From an uncultured Methylophaga sp. (GTDB taxonomy: Bacteria > Pseudomonadota > Gammaproteobacteria > Nitrosococcales > Methylophagaceae): DNA of 64,000 nt. Positions within the stretch are counted from its first letter, which is position 1; the number at the start of each line of letters is the position of its first letter. A program made the position numbers and the translations under genes. The notes beneath the pieces were generated by a model that was given only the letters and a program-made list of their open reading frames with translations, had not been told where the DNA came from and ran no database searches. Below are positions 53,133 to 62,379 of the stretch, piece after piece. The stretch is from NCBI GenBank assembly GCA_913055695.1, contig CAJXKF010000007.1:105086-169085 (forward strand), given 5' to 3'.

Positions 53133-54644
53133 ATGCCAACACAGCGCGATATTCTGCTGACTACGCTCAACGCCCGCTATATGCACAGTGCATTCGGCCT
53201 GCGCTATCTGTATGCCAATCTGGGCGAATTACAGCCTGAGGCCGAGATCGTGGAATTCACGATTCAGCAAAGACCGCTCAATATTGCCGAAAAACTGCTG
53301 AGTTTCCAGCCACAGATCATCGGTTTCAGTGTCTATATCTGGAATGTCGCCGAAATTCATAACACTGTCGCGCTAATCAAGCAGATAGCGCCGGATATCA
53401 CCATTGTGCTGGGCGGTCCCGAAGTCAGTCATCACCCGGATTTACCGGCTGTTTGTGAGCTGGCTGATTATGTCATCAGTGGCCAGGGCGAGCAGAGCTT
53501 CCGCCAGTTATGTGAGCAGGTTCTGGATGGTACTGCTCCTGAAGCCAAACTGATTGAAGGCCAGCCGATGAAGCTGGATGAAATAGCGCTGCCTTATCGC
53601 TTTTATAACGATGAGGACATCCGTAACCGCCTGATCTACGTTGAAGCTTCACGCGGCTGTCCGTTCAAATGTGAGTTCTGCCTGTCAGCACTGGATAAAA
53701 CAGCGACGCCTTTCCCGCTGGAACCGTTTCTGCAGGAAATTGATCAGCTCTGGCAACGGGGCGTTCGCAACTTCAAGTTTATCGACCGCACCTTTAATCT
53801 TAAAGTCAGCACCAGCACCCGTATCCTGGAATTCTTCCTCGAGCGGATGAGTGATGATCTCTACCTGCATTTTGAGCTGGTGCCCGATAACCTGCCTGAA
53901 AAGCTCAAAGCGGTATTGAAGCAATTCCCGCCCCAGAGCCTGCAGTTTGAAATCGGTATACAGACTTTTGATCCCGAAATTCAAACGCGGATTAGCCGCA
54001 AACAGAATAACGACAAGACCCGCGATAATATCCGCTGGTTGCGTGAACATACTGGTGCCCACCTGCATACTGATCTGATTTTCGGTCTGCCCGGCGATAC
54101 GCTGGATAATTTCGCCGACAGCTTTGATCAACTGGTGGCGCTCAATCCGCATGAAATCCAGTTAGGTATTCTCAAGCGACTGCGCGGTGCGCCGCTCAAC
54201 CGTCATAATGATCCTTATGATCTGCGTTTCAACCCGCAGCCGCCTTATAACATCCTGTCCACCAGTACGGTTGATTTTATGACCATGCAACGCGTCAACC
54301 GCTTTGCCCGCTTCTGGGACATGATTGGCAACTCCGGTCGCTTTATCAATACACTGCCTTTGATTATGGGAGAGCAACCCTTTGCCCGCTTTATGCAGTT
54401 GTCGGACAAGCTTTATGAGCTGGCAGGACAGAGTTACAAAATTGCGCTGCGGCGTCTGTTTGAAATGATTTATGTCGTGATGACAGAGGAACTCGCACTG
54501 GATGCAGAGCGGGTGAAAGCGCAGCTGAAACTGGATTATGCCCGCGCCAATATCAAGGGCGTGCCGGATTATGAGAAGCTGCCCAGTCTCACCAAAAAAG
54601 CCAAAGCCGGTGTCGCCAATAAGCGGCAGCTGCAGCACGCCTGA
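53133..54644 (+). CDS. B12-binding radical SAM protein (DUF4080 type)
   Basis: A 503-residue protein: N-terminal cobalamin-binding Rossmann region (ILLTTLNARYMHSAFGLRYLYANL; IGFSVYIWNVAEIHNTVALIK; IVLGGPEVSHHPD), a radical SAM domain with the cluster motif CPFKCEFCLSALD at about residue 177, and a C-terminal DUF4080 region (GAPLNRHNDPYDLRFNPQPPYNILSTS). The first domain lacks a visible DxHxxG cobalamin lower-ligand motif, so cobalamin may bind base-off without histidine. Substrate unknown. It stands alone downstream of sbcB. Confidence 0.9.
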   Translation: MPTQRDILLTTLNARYMHSAFGLRYLYANLGELQPEAEIVEFTIQQRPLNIAEKLLSFQPQIIGFSVYIWNVAEIHNTVALIKQIAPDITIVLGGPEVSHHPDLPAVCELADYVISGQGEQSFRQLCEQVLDGTAPEAKLIEGQPMKLDEIALPYRFYNDEDIRNRLIYVEASRGCPFKCEFCLSALDKTATPFPLEPFLQEIDQLWQRGVRNFKFIDRTFNLKVSTSTRILEFFLERMSDDLYLHFELVPDNLPEKLKAVLKQFPPQSLQFEIGIQTFDPEIQTRISRKQNNDKTRDNIRWLREHTGAHLHTDLIFGLPGDTLDNFADSFDQLVALNPHEIQLGILKRLRGAPLNRHNDPYDLRFNPQPPYNILSTSTVDFMTMQRVNRFARFWDMIGNSGRFINTLPLIMGEQPFARFMQLSDKLYELAGQSYKIALRRLFEMIYVVMTEELALDAERVKAQLKLDYARANIKGVPDYEKLPSLTKKAKAGVANKRQLQHA

Positions 54645-54715
54645 GGATTGCTCCAGCTTGGGGGGAAGTAATTATCTTTCAATTTGTTGGTTTCCAATCA
54701 TCTTCACTGCTCTCA

Positions 54716-54988
54716 TTTCGCTTTAATGGCGAATCAGGGATTTATTCGCCACCTCCCTGTGGCTCACCTGCAAGCAGGTTGCTTCGCAATTCAAAATCGT
54801 TCCCGACGATTTTGTGCGCGGCCAAATCCCTGATTTGGCCCTAGGCACCCCTTGACGCGAGAACGCTGGGGTGAGGCTATTCCGCCCTTTTGAGAAACGC
54901 AGGGTCCCTAGGGTTAGTAGTGGACTCGTCCTTTTGTTTGGTTCGTTTATTCCGGCATGAAAATAAATGAACTCGCGTTCAGGCGAAA
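54716..54988. repeat. Palindromic noncoding repeat element, copy 2 (inverted, diverged)
   Basis: About 273 bp in the gap of 410 bp between the radical SAM gene and the DUF1289 gene. Its right end read in reverse (TTTCGCCTGAACGCGAGTTC, then AAACGAACCAAA) matches the left end of copy 1, and its left end (ATGGCGAATCAGGGA) matches the reverse of copy 1's right end. The CCCTAGGG core is also shared. Local hairpins include AAAATCGT/ACGATTTT. The inner sequence is more diverged than the ends. Confidence 0.8.
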
Positions 54989-55054
54989 TCTGTCTTCAGA
55001 AAAGCGCCGTAAAGTCACCACCCAAACTAACTTAAGACGGTAAAATACCCACCC

Positions 55055-55240
55055 ATGAATCAACAAAGCTTCATCCCCAGTCCCTGTATCCGCAAATGCG
55101 GACTTGATGAGCGTGAAATATGCCGCGGCTGTTTTCGTTCGATTGATGAAATTATCGGCTGGGAATCAATGAGTCGCGAGGACCGACTGCAAACACTGGA
55201 AAACTGTCGCCAGCGCCGTGAAAAAAGGGCGCGGCGTTAG
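55055..55240 (+). CDS. DUF1289 family small cysteine protein
   Basis: A 61-residue protein with the DUF1289 cysteine pattern: SPCIRKCGLDEREICRGCFRSIDEIIGW, giving CX3CX8CX2C, and an arginine-rich tail. Such proteins are thought to bind a metal, and some are fused to or neighbour Fe-S related genes; function unknown. It lies just right of the second palindromic repeat and converges on the isochorismatase-like gene with a 3-bp gap. Confidence 0.9.
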   Translation: MNQQSFIPSPCIRKCGLDEREICRGCFRSIDEIIGWESMSREDRLQTLENCRQRREKRARR

Positions 55241-55243
55241 GCT

Positions 55244-55810
55244 TTAAACTATCAGCTTGGCAAGTTTTTTAAACTCGGGATGGCTGGCATCCCCCAGCCA
55301 TTCGAACAGTACTGACTCGACGTTGGTGATAACCGCTCCGGCCAGCCGCAGACGCTGCAGAGCATTGAACTGATTGCCCTTGGCACGCGAACTCACTGCG
55401 TCTTCAATGATGAAAACTTCATAGCCCTGTTTCAGTAAGTCCAGTCCGGTCTGCAGAATACAGATATGAGTTTCCATCCCGGCCAGAAAGATCTGTTTGC
55501 GGCCGTGCTGTTCCAGTGCCGTACTGACGGCTTCCACTTTAGCGGAAGAAAAATTGGTCTTTTCAATGACCGGCGACCCGGCCGGCAGTTTAGCCAGAAT
55601 GGGGGCCTCCAGCGGCCCCAGTCCTTTAGGATATTGCTCTGTCGCCACTACCGGTACCGACAAGGCTTCAGCCGCTGTCAGCAGCACTTCCACCTGCTCA
55701 ACCACGCGGTCACGCACGCCTTTGGGCATCGCCGTGGTCAGTCTTTCCTGTATATCGATCACCATCAGCACACTGTTGCTGCTGTCTGCAATCGACATAT
55801 TGATTTCCAT
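55244..55810 (-). CDS. Isochorismatase-family cysteine hydrolase
   Basis: A 188-residue hydrolase with the triad of this superfamily: Asp in LMVIDIQERL, Lys in IEKTNFSSA and Cys in GMETHICILQTGLDLL. The cis-peptide and end regions (VIEDAVSSRAKGNQFNALQRL) fit the YcaC-like subgroup. Substrate cannot be told from sequence. I start at the ATG at 55810, which follows GGGAG and the tolC stop by 1 bp; a second ATG lies four codons on. It is the last gene of the run ending pcm-like, rhodanese, tolC. Confidence 0.88.
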   Translation of the reverse strand: MEINMSIADSSNSVLMVIDIQERLTTAMPKGVRDRVVEQVEVLLTAAEALSVPVVATEQYPKGLGPLEAPILAKLPAGSPVIEKTNFSSAKVEAVSTALEQHGRKQIFLAGMETHICILQTGLDLLKQGYEVFIIEDAVSSRAKGNQFNALQRLRLAGAVITNVESVLFEWLGDASHPEFKKLAKLIV

Positions 55811-55811
55811 T

Positions 55812-57125
55812 CTATGCTCCCAGCCAGGTGTTGATTTGTTGTAAATCTTCAACCGTGACAATACCGGCCGCCTGTTTCAGACGCAAGGTATCAAGGATGT
55901 AATCATAACGTGAGCGCGCATAATCTCGGCGGGCACTGAACAGATTACGGCGGGCATTCAGCACATCAACCGTGGTGCGAGTGCCGACTTCATAACCGGC
56001 CTGCGTTGATTCCAGCGCTTTCTCGTTGGAGATCACGGCCTGTTTCAGTGCCTGAACCCGGCTGATACCGGAAATAACGCCATTGTAGGATTCCCGGGTC
56101 TGTCGGACGATAAAACGCCGTTGTTCTTCTTCATTCTGCATCGCTTCATCAAGCCGGTAGCTGGCTTCGCGGGTGCGGGAGACAACAGCCCCACCTTGAT
56201 AGATCGGCACATTCAATTGAATACCGATGACATCTGTATGGGTTTTGCTGCTGCCGCTGAAATTACCGTCACTTTGCGAGTCGTAATTCTTCTGGGCGAC
56301 CAGATCAAGGCTGGGATAATGCCCGCTTTTCTGCAGTTCAATATTCTGCTCGGCATTGTTCACATTGGCCCGGGCGACCATGATAGACGGGTTCTGAACC
56401 AGTGCCGTTTCGCTCCACTCATTGATATTGGCAGGTTCCGGAGCCACCAATGGCGAGTCTTCCAGTTCGGCAAGTTCGTCAACATATATTCCTGTGGTCT
56501 CGCGCAACTGTTCAATGGCATTGGCCAGGGCATTTTCCGCTTCAATCACGGCGGCGCTGGCCAGATCAAATGCAGCCTGCGCTTCGGTGACATCAGTAAT
56601 GGTGGCCATACCGACATCAAAGCGTTGCTGTATCTGCTCCAGTTGCTTGGCAATTGCTTCTTTTTCAGCAAGTGCAAAGGTCAGATCATCTTCAGCGCCC
56701 AGTACCGCAAAATAACGTTCAGCAACGCGCAGAATCAGTGCCTGCTCTGCGACCGCATAACTGGCAGTAGCCCCATCAATCGCAATTTCAGCCTGGGTTT
56801 TCTGGACGAAGTTTTCTCGCCGGTAGATGGGCTGAACCAGACTCAGTGTATAACCATGATTGTTGTAATCGGTCTGACCACCAAAGTTCTGGGCTGAGGC
56901 ATCCACCCAGGTTTTATTGGTATTCGCCGTTAAGTCCACCTGGGGCAGAAAATTAGCCACTGCCTGATCATCCAGTTCACCGACCGCAAGACGGGAGGCG
57001 GCTTCTGCCAGCAGTTGCGGGTCATTTTTCAGTGACAGGGTAAATACGTCCATCAGATCTTCGGCCCAGACCTGGGGTGACATGATGGCTGTTGCCAGCA
57101 TGGCGCTTAGAGCGAGTCTTTTCAT
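55812..57125 (-). CDS. tolC: TolC family outer membrane efflux protein
   Basis: A 437-residue outer membrane channel for efflux pumps and type I secretion. A signal peptide ends near SPQVWA-ED, followed by MDVFTLSLKNDPQLLAEAASRLAVGE, the usual TolC opening, and two repeated halves of long alpha-helices; VGTRTTVDVLNARRNLFSARRDYARSRYDYILDTLRLKQAAG is the conserved second-half motif. No pump or membrane-fusion gene is nearby. A TetR-type operator-like palindrome lies about 80 bp upstream. Confidence 0.95.
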   Translation of the reverse strand: MKRLALSAMLATAIMSPQVWAEDLMDVFTLSLKNDPQLLAEAASRLAVGELDDQAVANFLPQVDLTANTNKTWVDASAQNFGGQTDYNNHGYTLSLVQPIYRRENFVQKTQAEIAIDGATASYAVAEQALILRVAERYFAVLGAEDDLTFALAEKEAIAKQLEQIQQRFDVGMATITDVTEAQAAFDLASAAVIEAENALANAIEQLRETTGIYVDELAELEDSPLVAPEPANINEWSETALVQNPSIMVARANVNNAEQNIELQKSGHYPSLDLVAQKNYDSQSDGNFSGSSKTHTDVIGIQLNVPIYQGGAVVSRTREASYRLDEAMQNEEEQRRFIVRQTRESYNGVISGISRVQALKQAVISNEKALESTQAGYEVGTRTTVDVLNARRNLFSARRDYARSRYDYILDTLRLKQAAGIVTVEDLQQINTWLGA

Positions 57126-57202
57126 CTTCCTTCCTTAGGCATTGCGACGTTTGTGCAGGTCTGTCTTATCAAAAGCTGTTGTAAATCACTGCTTTTCAAC
57201 AA

Positions 57203-57216
57203 ACCGACCAGTCGGT
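57203..57216 (-). promoter_or_regulatory. TetR-type operator-like palindrome upstream of tolC
   Basis: ACCGAC-CA-GTCGGT, a 14-bp inverted repeat 78 bp upstream of the tolC start. This layout is typical of operators bound by TetR-family repressors of efflux genes. No TetR gene is in the window. The surrounding 183-bp gap has no other gene. Confidence 0.5.
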
Positions 57217-57308
57217 ATGTTAGCTGGAAATGGTGACAGAGCCAAACGCAAAAACAATTTTTTGAGCTCGATGACAGCAGGCGCTGTCAGCAGCGCAGTC
57301 AGTATTGC

Positions 57309-57632
57309 CTAGTAAACCGTCATGCTGCTGTCGACCTGACTGGCCCAGTCGTTCATGCCACCATCCAGATTAATGACGTCTGTAAAGCCGACATGTTCCA
57401 TAAACTGGCCGACCTGCGCACTGCGTTTGCCGCTGCGGCAAATCAACACCACACTCTGATCCTTATGGGATGCAAACTCTTCCAGACGACCCGGGATATC
57501 ATTCATCGGGATGTGGACCGCTCCCTCAATCACACCATTGGCCAGTTCATGGGGTTCACGCACATCGATCAACAAGGGTTTAACACCACTTTGCAGCAGT
57601 GCCTGCAGCTCGGTTGCACTCATTTGTTTCAT
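57309..57632 (-). CDS. Rhodanese-domain protein (GlpE-like)
   Basis: A single rhodanese domain of 107 residues. The active-site loop is CRSGKRSAQVGQFM, with Cys as the sulfur carrier, and PLLIDVREPHELANGVIEGAVHIPM gives the entry signature. GlpE-type enzymes move sulfane sulfur from thiosulfate to acceptors. I start at the ATG at 57632 (MKQMSATELQ); the track extension runs into the preceding gene. It lies between the PCM-like gene and tolC, a grouping seen in many proteobacteria. Confidence 0.9.
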   Translation of the reverse strand: MKQMSATELQALLQSGVKPLLIDVREPHELANGVIEGAVHIPMNDIPGRLEEFASHKDQSVVLICRSGKRSAQVGQFMEHVGFTDVINLDGGMNDWASQVDSSMTVY

Positions 57633-57648
57633 GGTTTTTCTCAGTCTT

Positions 57649-58305
57649 TCAGAATTCAAATTCAGCTTTCGGTTCAGCGTGGATCATGGCTGGAATTACA
57701 GTCTCAAACAAAGACGTTGTTTGCCATTCCCGTTCACCGACTCGTCGTATTAATTGTACCGACATCGCTGGTGCCTTGCCGACCACAGCCACCATTCGGC
57801 CGCCGACTTTGAGCTGGTTGAGGTAATCATCCGGTATGAGCACCATGGCTGCCGTCATCACGATTGCGTCCACCCGCTCAGGCAAAGACCAGTATTTGGC
57901 GGCATCGCCGACCTGAAATTCGACATTGTGCAGGGCGAGGTGACTTAGTCGGTCCTGCGCCTGCTGGGCTAACTCATCGAAGTATTCCACCGTGATAACT
58001 CTGGCAGCGAGTCTGGCCAGCAAGGCGGTGAAATAGCCGGAGCCGGTACCGATTTCAAGCACAGTCTCGTCAGGCTGCAATGCCAGTGCCTGCAGTATCC
58101 GGCCCTCCACCATCGGTGACAGCATAGTTTGACCACAGCCTATCGGCAGTTGCACATCGGCATAAGCGAGACCTTTGAGCGAAGCATCCAGAAATTTCTC
58201 TCGGGGGATGTCCGAGATCGCTGCAAGCACCTTGGCATCGGCGACTTCATTGGGACGCAGCTGCTGATTGACCATGTTGAAATGGGCTTTATTCGGCTCG
58301 GACAC
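57649..58305 (-). CDS. PCM-like protein methyltransferase (PIMT paralogue)
   Basis: A 218-residue SAM-dependent methyltransferase resembling PCM: DIPREKFLDASLKGLAYADVQLPIGCGQTMLSPMVEGRIL and VLEIGTGSGYFTALLARLA. The region where real repair enzymes carry a GDGxxGW motif reads VGDAAKYWSLPERVDAIVMT instead, so isoaspartate repair is doubtful. The bona fide pcm is at 18605-19267. Paralogues of this type often sit with rhodanese and tolC. Native substrate unknown. Confidence 0.86.
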   Translation of the reverse strand: MSEPNKAHFNMVNQQLRPNEVADAKVLAAISDIPREKFLDASLKGLAYADVQLPIGCGQTMLSPMVEGRILQALALQPDETVLEIGTGSGYFTALLARLAARVITVEYFDELAQQAQDRLSHLALHNVEFQVGDAAKYWSLPERVDAIVMTAAMVLIPDDYLNQLKVGGRMVAVVGKAPAMSVQLIRRVGEREWQTTSLFETVIPAMIHAEPKAEFEF

Positions 58306-58452
58306 TGGCTACTCCTGTTGCTGTCACTGAACTGGCTTAGACAAGCTAGGATAAGTGCTTTCTTATATAGCTGCAAGCCAGCTCAAGCGTCAATTAAAGC
58401 GTTTTTTGCAAGCAGTCTGCATCGCCGACGAGACTGACACGATAGAGCGCCG

Positions 58453-59244
58453 CTATGACTTTTTAGCCGTGACCCGATGAAACAGAGGCTCGTGTACTGA
58501 TTCACGTGAAAAACGCCAGCAGGCAACCACAATAGCCACCATGGAAAAGCCTGTCAGCACGGCGACATCGGTCATGATAGAGAAATCACTGGTGGCAGCC
58601 GGGACTGCATGTTTCATCAGATCCACGCCGTAACTGAAAGGATTAATCAGCACCACATACTTGAGCAGTTCAGGGAGTTGTGACACCGGGTATAAGGCAC
58701 CGCTCAGGAAGAACAGCGGAAAAATAAAGAAATTCATAATCACGGCAAAGTTATCCAGCGTTTTGGACCAGGCCGCAATCAAGCCACCAATTGCGGCGCA
58801 GCAGATGGCTGTGGCAAAGGCGGGAATAAGCAGTAACAGGGCGATATTCCAATCGATTAGGCCTATCAGCACCAGGATCACCAGCAGCATCAGCGCCTGC
58901 ACCATGGCGGTGATGGTCGCCGCAATCAGCTTGGCAATGACGATCCAGTAATGCTCAATGGGCGCAATCATCATCATCCGCATCACGCCGAATTCTTTGT
59001 CATAAACCAGCGTCAGTGCCGATAATAAAGCCGCAAACAGCAGAGTCATGGCGACGATGCCTGGCACCAGAAATCCGAGGTAGCCTTCCTGCTGACTGCC
59101 CTGCAGCATGCTACCGACACCGCTGCCGATAACCAGTAGCCAGATCAGCGGCCTCACCATGCTGCTGACAAGGCGCCCACGCTGACGGAAAACCTTGCTC
59201 AGTTCACGTCCGGCGACGGCTTTAACGGCCAACCAGTTCTTCAT
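58453..59244 (-). CDS. ABC-2 type transporter permease (PQQ-linked, PedC-like)
   Basis: A 263-residue permease with six hydrophobic segments (for example LGFLVPGIVAMTLLFAALLSALTL, ALMLLVILVLIGLI, ALLLLIPAFATAICCAAIGGLI and VIMNFFIFPLFFLSGALYPVSQLPE). The LFFLSGALYPVSQLPELLKYV segment is the ABC-2 signature. It overlaps the ATPase gene by 4 bp. ATPase-permease pairs at the end of pqq operons occur in alcohol-oxidising proteobacteria (PQQ-associated ABC transporters); what they move is not known. Confidence 0.9.
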   Translation of the reverse strand: MKNWLAVKAVAGRELSKVFRQRGRLVSSMVRPLIWLLVIGSGVGSMLQGSQQEGYLGFLVPGIVAMTLLFAALLSALTLVYDKEFGVMRMMMIAPIEHYWIVIAKLIAATITAMVQALMLLVILVLIGLIDWNIALLLLIPAFATAICCAAIGGLIAAWSKTLDNFAVIMNFFIFPLFFLSGALYPVSQLPELLKYVVLINPFSYGVDLMKHAVPAATSDFSIMTDVAVLTGFSMVAIVVACWRFSRESVHEPLFHRVTAKKS

Positions 59245-60173
59245 GTGACCACTCCGGTTTCAGGGGGACAGACAGTCCACAGATATACATCATTCAGATT
59301 GGGCTTGCGCCATTGCAACGAAATCACGGCATCGCCAAGAGACTGTTGCAACTGAGTGAAATCAACATTTTTATCTTTGACCCGGTAAGTCAGATGCTCA
59401 TCTTCCCAGATAGGCTGACCAAACTGCGGACTCAAGGCCCGGTTAACGGCTTCGGTATCAGCACAATCGATCTCGAGAATGTAAGCAGCAAGATCACGGA
59501 TCAAGGCGCTAGGCGCTCCCCCATACTGCAGTTCGCCTTTCTGGATAAAATCGACACGGTCACAGGACACGGCTTCTTCCAGATAGTGGGTAGTGAGGAA
59601 CACGGTCATGCCCTCTTCCTTGCGAAGCTGTTCTACAAAACGCCAGATCGCACGCCGGTTAGGCAAATCAAGACCGATGGTGGGCTCGTCCAGGAACAGG
59701 ACTCTGGGTTTGTGTAATACGCCACGGGCGATATCCACCGCCCGGCGCTGACCACCGGATAAGGCGGCCAGTTTCATATGCCGCTTTTTCTGCAAGCCAA
59801 ATATTGCCAGCAGTTCATCAATACGCTCATTGGCCTGGGCTGGCTTCAGATTGTATAGCGCTGCCGCAAACTGCAGATTTTCATCGACCGTCATCATCCG
59901 ATCCAGCGCCGAATCCTGAAACACCAGGCCCACAGTAGCTCGAATCGCAACCGGATGCTTCAACACTGATTTTTCTGCGATAAAAGCCTCTCCGGAAGTC
60001 GGCGAGGTCATTGTCGTCAGCATGTGTATCGTGGTGCTTTTGCCTGCGCCATTAGGACCGAGCAGGCCGTAGAACTGACCAGACTGAATGTTTAAATCAA
60101 GGTTATTAACAGCAACGGCCTGACCATATCGCTTGGTCAGGCCGTTGGCGCGAATCGCAAATTTAGGTGCCAC
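59241..60173 (-). CDS. ABC transporter ATP-binding protein (PQQ-linked)
   Basis: A 310-residue ATPase: Walker [10 protein letters not shown], the signature [15 protein letters not shown], Walker [13 protein letters not shown], and the switch histidine in TTHYLEEAV. The C-terminal ~80 residues, including [17 protein letters not shown], form a DrrA-like accessory domain. It overlaps the pqqE end by 11 bp and the permease by 4 bp, so it is translated as part of the pqq operon. Confidence 0.93.
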   Translation of the reverse strand: MAPKFAIRANGLTKRYGQAVAVNNLDLNIQSGQFYGLLGPNGAGKSTTIHMLTTMTSPTSGEAFIAEKSVLKHPVAIRATVGLVFQDSALDRMMTVDENLQFAAALYNLKPAQANERIDELLAIFGLQKKRHMKLAALSGGQRRAVDIARGVLHKPRVLFLDEPTIGLDLPNRRAIWRFVEQLRKEEGMTVFLTTHYLEEAVSCDRVDFIQKGELQYGGAPSALIRDLAAYILEIDCADTEAVNRALSPQFGQPIWEDEHLTYRVKDKNVDFTQLQQSLGDAVISLQWRKPNLNDVYLWTVCPPETGVVT

Positions 60174-61356
60174 TGATTTCTTTTGAGTTTTTGGGGTTTC
60201 TGAAGACTAAAGGTTTGGCTTCCTGGGCCGGCTTGGCAGCTTCCTCACGACCACGTTCAATCGCTTCCAGGATCAGGTGATGATCCGGGGACTTACTGCA
60301 AACCGGATCAGCCATCGCCGGATCACCGGTCAGCATATATGCCTGACAACGGCAACCGCCGAAGTCTTTAAAGCGTTCATCACAGCTGCGGCAGGGTTCC
60401 TTCATCCAGTCAAAGCCGCGGAAGCGGTTAAAGTCGTTGGAGTCTTCCCAGATTTCCCTGATGCTCAAGTCACGCACATTAGGCAGTTCCATGCCCGGCA
60501 GATCACGGGCCGCGTGGCACGGCAGCGCGGTACCATCCGGGGTCACGGTCAGGAAGACGTTACCCCAGCCGTTCATACAGGCTTTCGGCCGCTCCTCGTA
60601 GTAATCGGGCACAACATAGTAGATCTTCATATTGCCCTTCTGCTCTTCCTGATAGCGGTGAGCAATCGCCTCGGCACGCTCAAGCTGCTCTTTCAGGGGT
60701 AACAGTTGATCACGGTTATGCATGGCCCAGCCATAATACTGGGTGGTTGCGAGTTCAACATAGTCGGCGTCAAGATTGATCGCCAGATCCAGAATGTCTT
60801 CAATCTGATCGATATTCTGGCGGTGAGTCACGAAACACAGCACCATCGGATAGCCGGCCGCCTTGACGGCCTTGGCCATCTCGATTTTATGCTGGAAAGC
60901 GTCAGTCCCGGCAATCAGATTGTTCAGATCCTCGGAGCTGGCCTGAAAGCTGACCTGAATATGGTCGAGACCGGCATCCTTGAACGCCTGTGCTTTGGAT
61001 GCATCCAGACCGATACCGGAGGTAATCAGATTGGTGTAGAAGCCCAGGTTACGCGCTTCCTGAATCAGTTCGATGATATCCGGACGCGCCAGCGGCTCAC
61101 CGCCTGACAGACCGAGCTGGGTGGCTCCCATCGCCCGTGCCTGTTTGAAAACATCGATCCATTCTTCAGTGGTCAGTTCGCTTTTGATGTTGGCGAAATC
61201 CATCGGGTTGGAGCAATACGGGCACTGCAAGGGACAGGCATAGGTGAGCTCAGCCAGCAGCCACAAAGGCTGACGGATATTGTTGCGGGCATTGAGGCCG
61301 ATTTCACCACCGGTACTGCCCGGGGCTTTATTCTGCTCTGATCCAGTCGTTGTCAT
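60163..61356 (-). CDS. pqqE: PQQ biosynthesis radical SAM protein PqqE
   Basis: PqqE links the glutamate and tyrosine side chains of PqqA, the first step of PQQ synthesis. The radical SAM motif is [11 protein letters not shown] near residue 40; [13 protein letters not shown] is the SAM-binding GGE region. The SPASM domain near the end carries the auxiliary Fe-S cysteines ([43 protein letters not shown]). I start at the ATG at 61356, preceded by GGAGG; it overlaps the pqqD end by 29 bp. About 397 residues. Confidence 0.97.
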   Translation of the reverse strand: MTTTGSEQNKAPGSTGGEIGLNARNNIRQPLWLLAELTYACPLQCPYCSNPMDFANIKSELTTEEWIDVFKQARAMGATQLGLSGGEPLARPDIIELIQEARNLGFYTNLITSGIGLDASKAQAFKDAGLDHIQVSFQASSEDLNNLIAGTDAFQHKIEMAKAVKAAGYPMVLCFVTHRQNIDQIEDILDLAINLDADYVELATTQYYGWAMHNRDQLLPLKEQLERAEAIAHRYQEEQKGNMKIYYVVPDYYEERPKACMNGWGNVFLTVTPDGTALPCHAARDLPGMELPNVRDLSIREIWEDSNDFNRFRGFDWMKEPCRSCDERFKDFGGCRCQAYMLTGDPAMADPVCSKSPDHHLILEAIERGREEAAKPAQEAKPLVFRNPKNSKEISGT

Positions 61357-61612
61357 GAGCTTCCTCCAAAAACTGATAGACGTCATCGTCCAAATCGGCG
61401 CCGTTAAAGGCGGCCTTTAATTCAGCGATAAGCTCGCCTACGGTTTGTTTTTTCTCACTGACTCGCTTCAGAATTTCCCCGGCAGCCGGGTTCAGTTTCA
61501 CCATGCCTTCCGGGTAAAGCAGGACATAGCAGTCCTGAGCGGGCTCCCACTGGAAGCGATAGCCCAGTGCCAGTACTGGCACTGAGTCAGCGTTAAATAT
61601 TCGTTCTGTCAT
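61328..61612 (-). CDS. pqqD: PQQ biosynthesis peptide chaperone PqqD
   Basis: A 94-residue RRE-fold protein that binds PqqA and presents it to Pqq[24 protein letters not shown] and [11 protein letters not shown] are the family hallmarks. The ATG at 61612 ([11 protein letters not shown]) overlaps the pqqC stop (ATGA). The track ORF is 19 codons too long. Confidence 0.96.
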   Translation of the reverse strand: MTERIFNADSVPVLALGYRFQWEPAQDCYVLLYPEGMVKLNPAAGEILKRVSEKKQTVGELIAELKAAFNGADLDDDVYQFLEEAHDNDWIRAE

Positions 61613-62346
61613 TTTTCTACTTCCACGTCCATGCAATAGGGCGGACGGTTTTCGATATAAGCCATCCACATGGCATCCAGCATAGTCCAGAGGATATCGA
61701 GTTTAAACTGCAGCAAATCGACCGCTCGCTGCTGTTTCTCACGGGTATCGCAATAGTCCAGCGTAATCTGCAGGCCGTGTTCGACATCACGTCTGGCTTC
61801 GCTCAGACGCTTACGGAAATAACGATAACCTCGTTCATCGATCCAGGGGTATAGTTCCGGCCAATTGTCGAGACGTGCCTGGTGGATTTTCGGCGCGAAC
61901 AGTTCTGTCAGAGAGGAACCGGCTGCTTCCTGCCAGGGCGCCCGGCGGGCAAAGTTGACGTAAGCATCAATCGCGAATCTTACACCAGGTAAGACATGCT
62001 CGTATGACCAGAGTTCTTCACGGCTGAGGCCTACTGACTCGCCCAGTTGCAGCCAGGCTTCAATACCGCCTTCCTGTCCTTCATAACCATCATGATCCAG
62101 AATGCGTTGTACCCAATGCTTGCGGACTTCGGCATCGTCACAGTTCGCCATGATCGCTGCATCTTTGATGGGAATCGCAGTCTGATAGTAAAAACGGTTG
62201 GCAACCCAGCCCTGAACCTGTTTCTGGTTCAGTTTGCCCGTGTGCATCAACTTATGGAATGGATGGTTGATGTGATACAGCGCTTCTTTGTCACGCAGTT
62301 TCTGTTCGAATTCTTCACGGGACCATGGGGCGGGTTTGTCTGACAT
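61609..62346 (-). CDS. pqqC: PQQ synthase PqqC
   Basis: A 245-residue cofactor-free oxidase that performs the last ring closure and eight-electron oxidation to PQQ. Typical motifs: [44 protein letters not shown] and the [19 protein letters not shown] segment with an active-site histidine. It lies between pqqB (33 bp gap) and pqqD (4 bp overlap). Length normal. Confidence 0.97.
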   Translation of the reverse strand: MSDKPAPWSREEFEQKLRDKEALYHINHPFHKLMHTGKLNQKQVQGWVANRFYYQTAIPIKDAAIMANCDDAEVRKHWVQRILDHDGYEGQEGGIEAWLQLGESVGLSREELWSYEHVLPGVRFAIDAYVNFARRAPWQEAAGSSLTELFAPKIHQARLDNWPELYPWIDERGYRYFRKRLSEARRDVEHGLQITLDYCDTREKQQRAVDLLQFKLDILWTMLDAMWMAYIENRPPYCMDVEVEK

Positions 62347-62379
62347 TCTCTCTTCCTCTCTCTAATCTGCTGGCAGTGT

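Noticed and set aside
56121-56897. 258-residue plus-strand ORF opposite tolC
   Set aside because: Antisense shadow of tolC.
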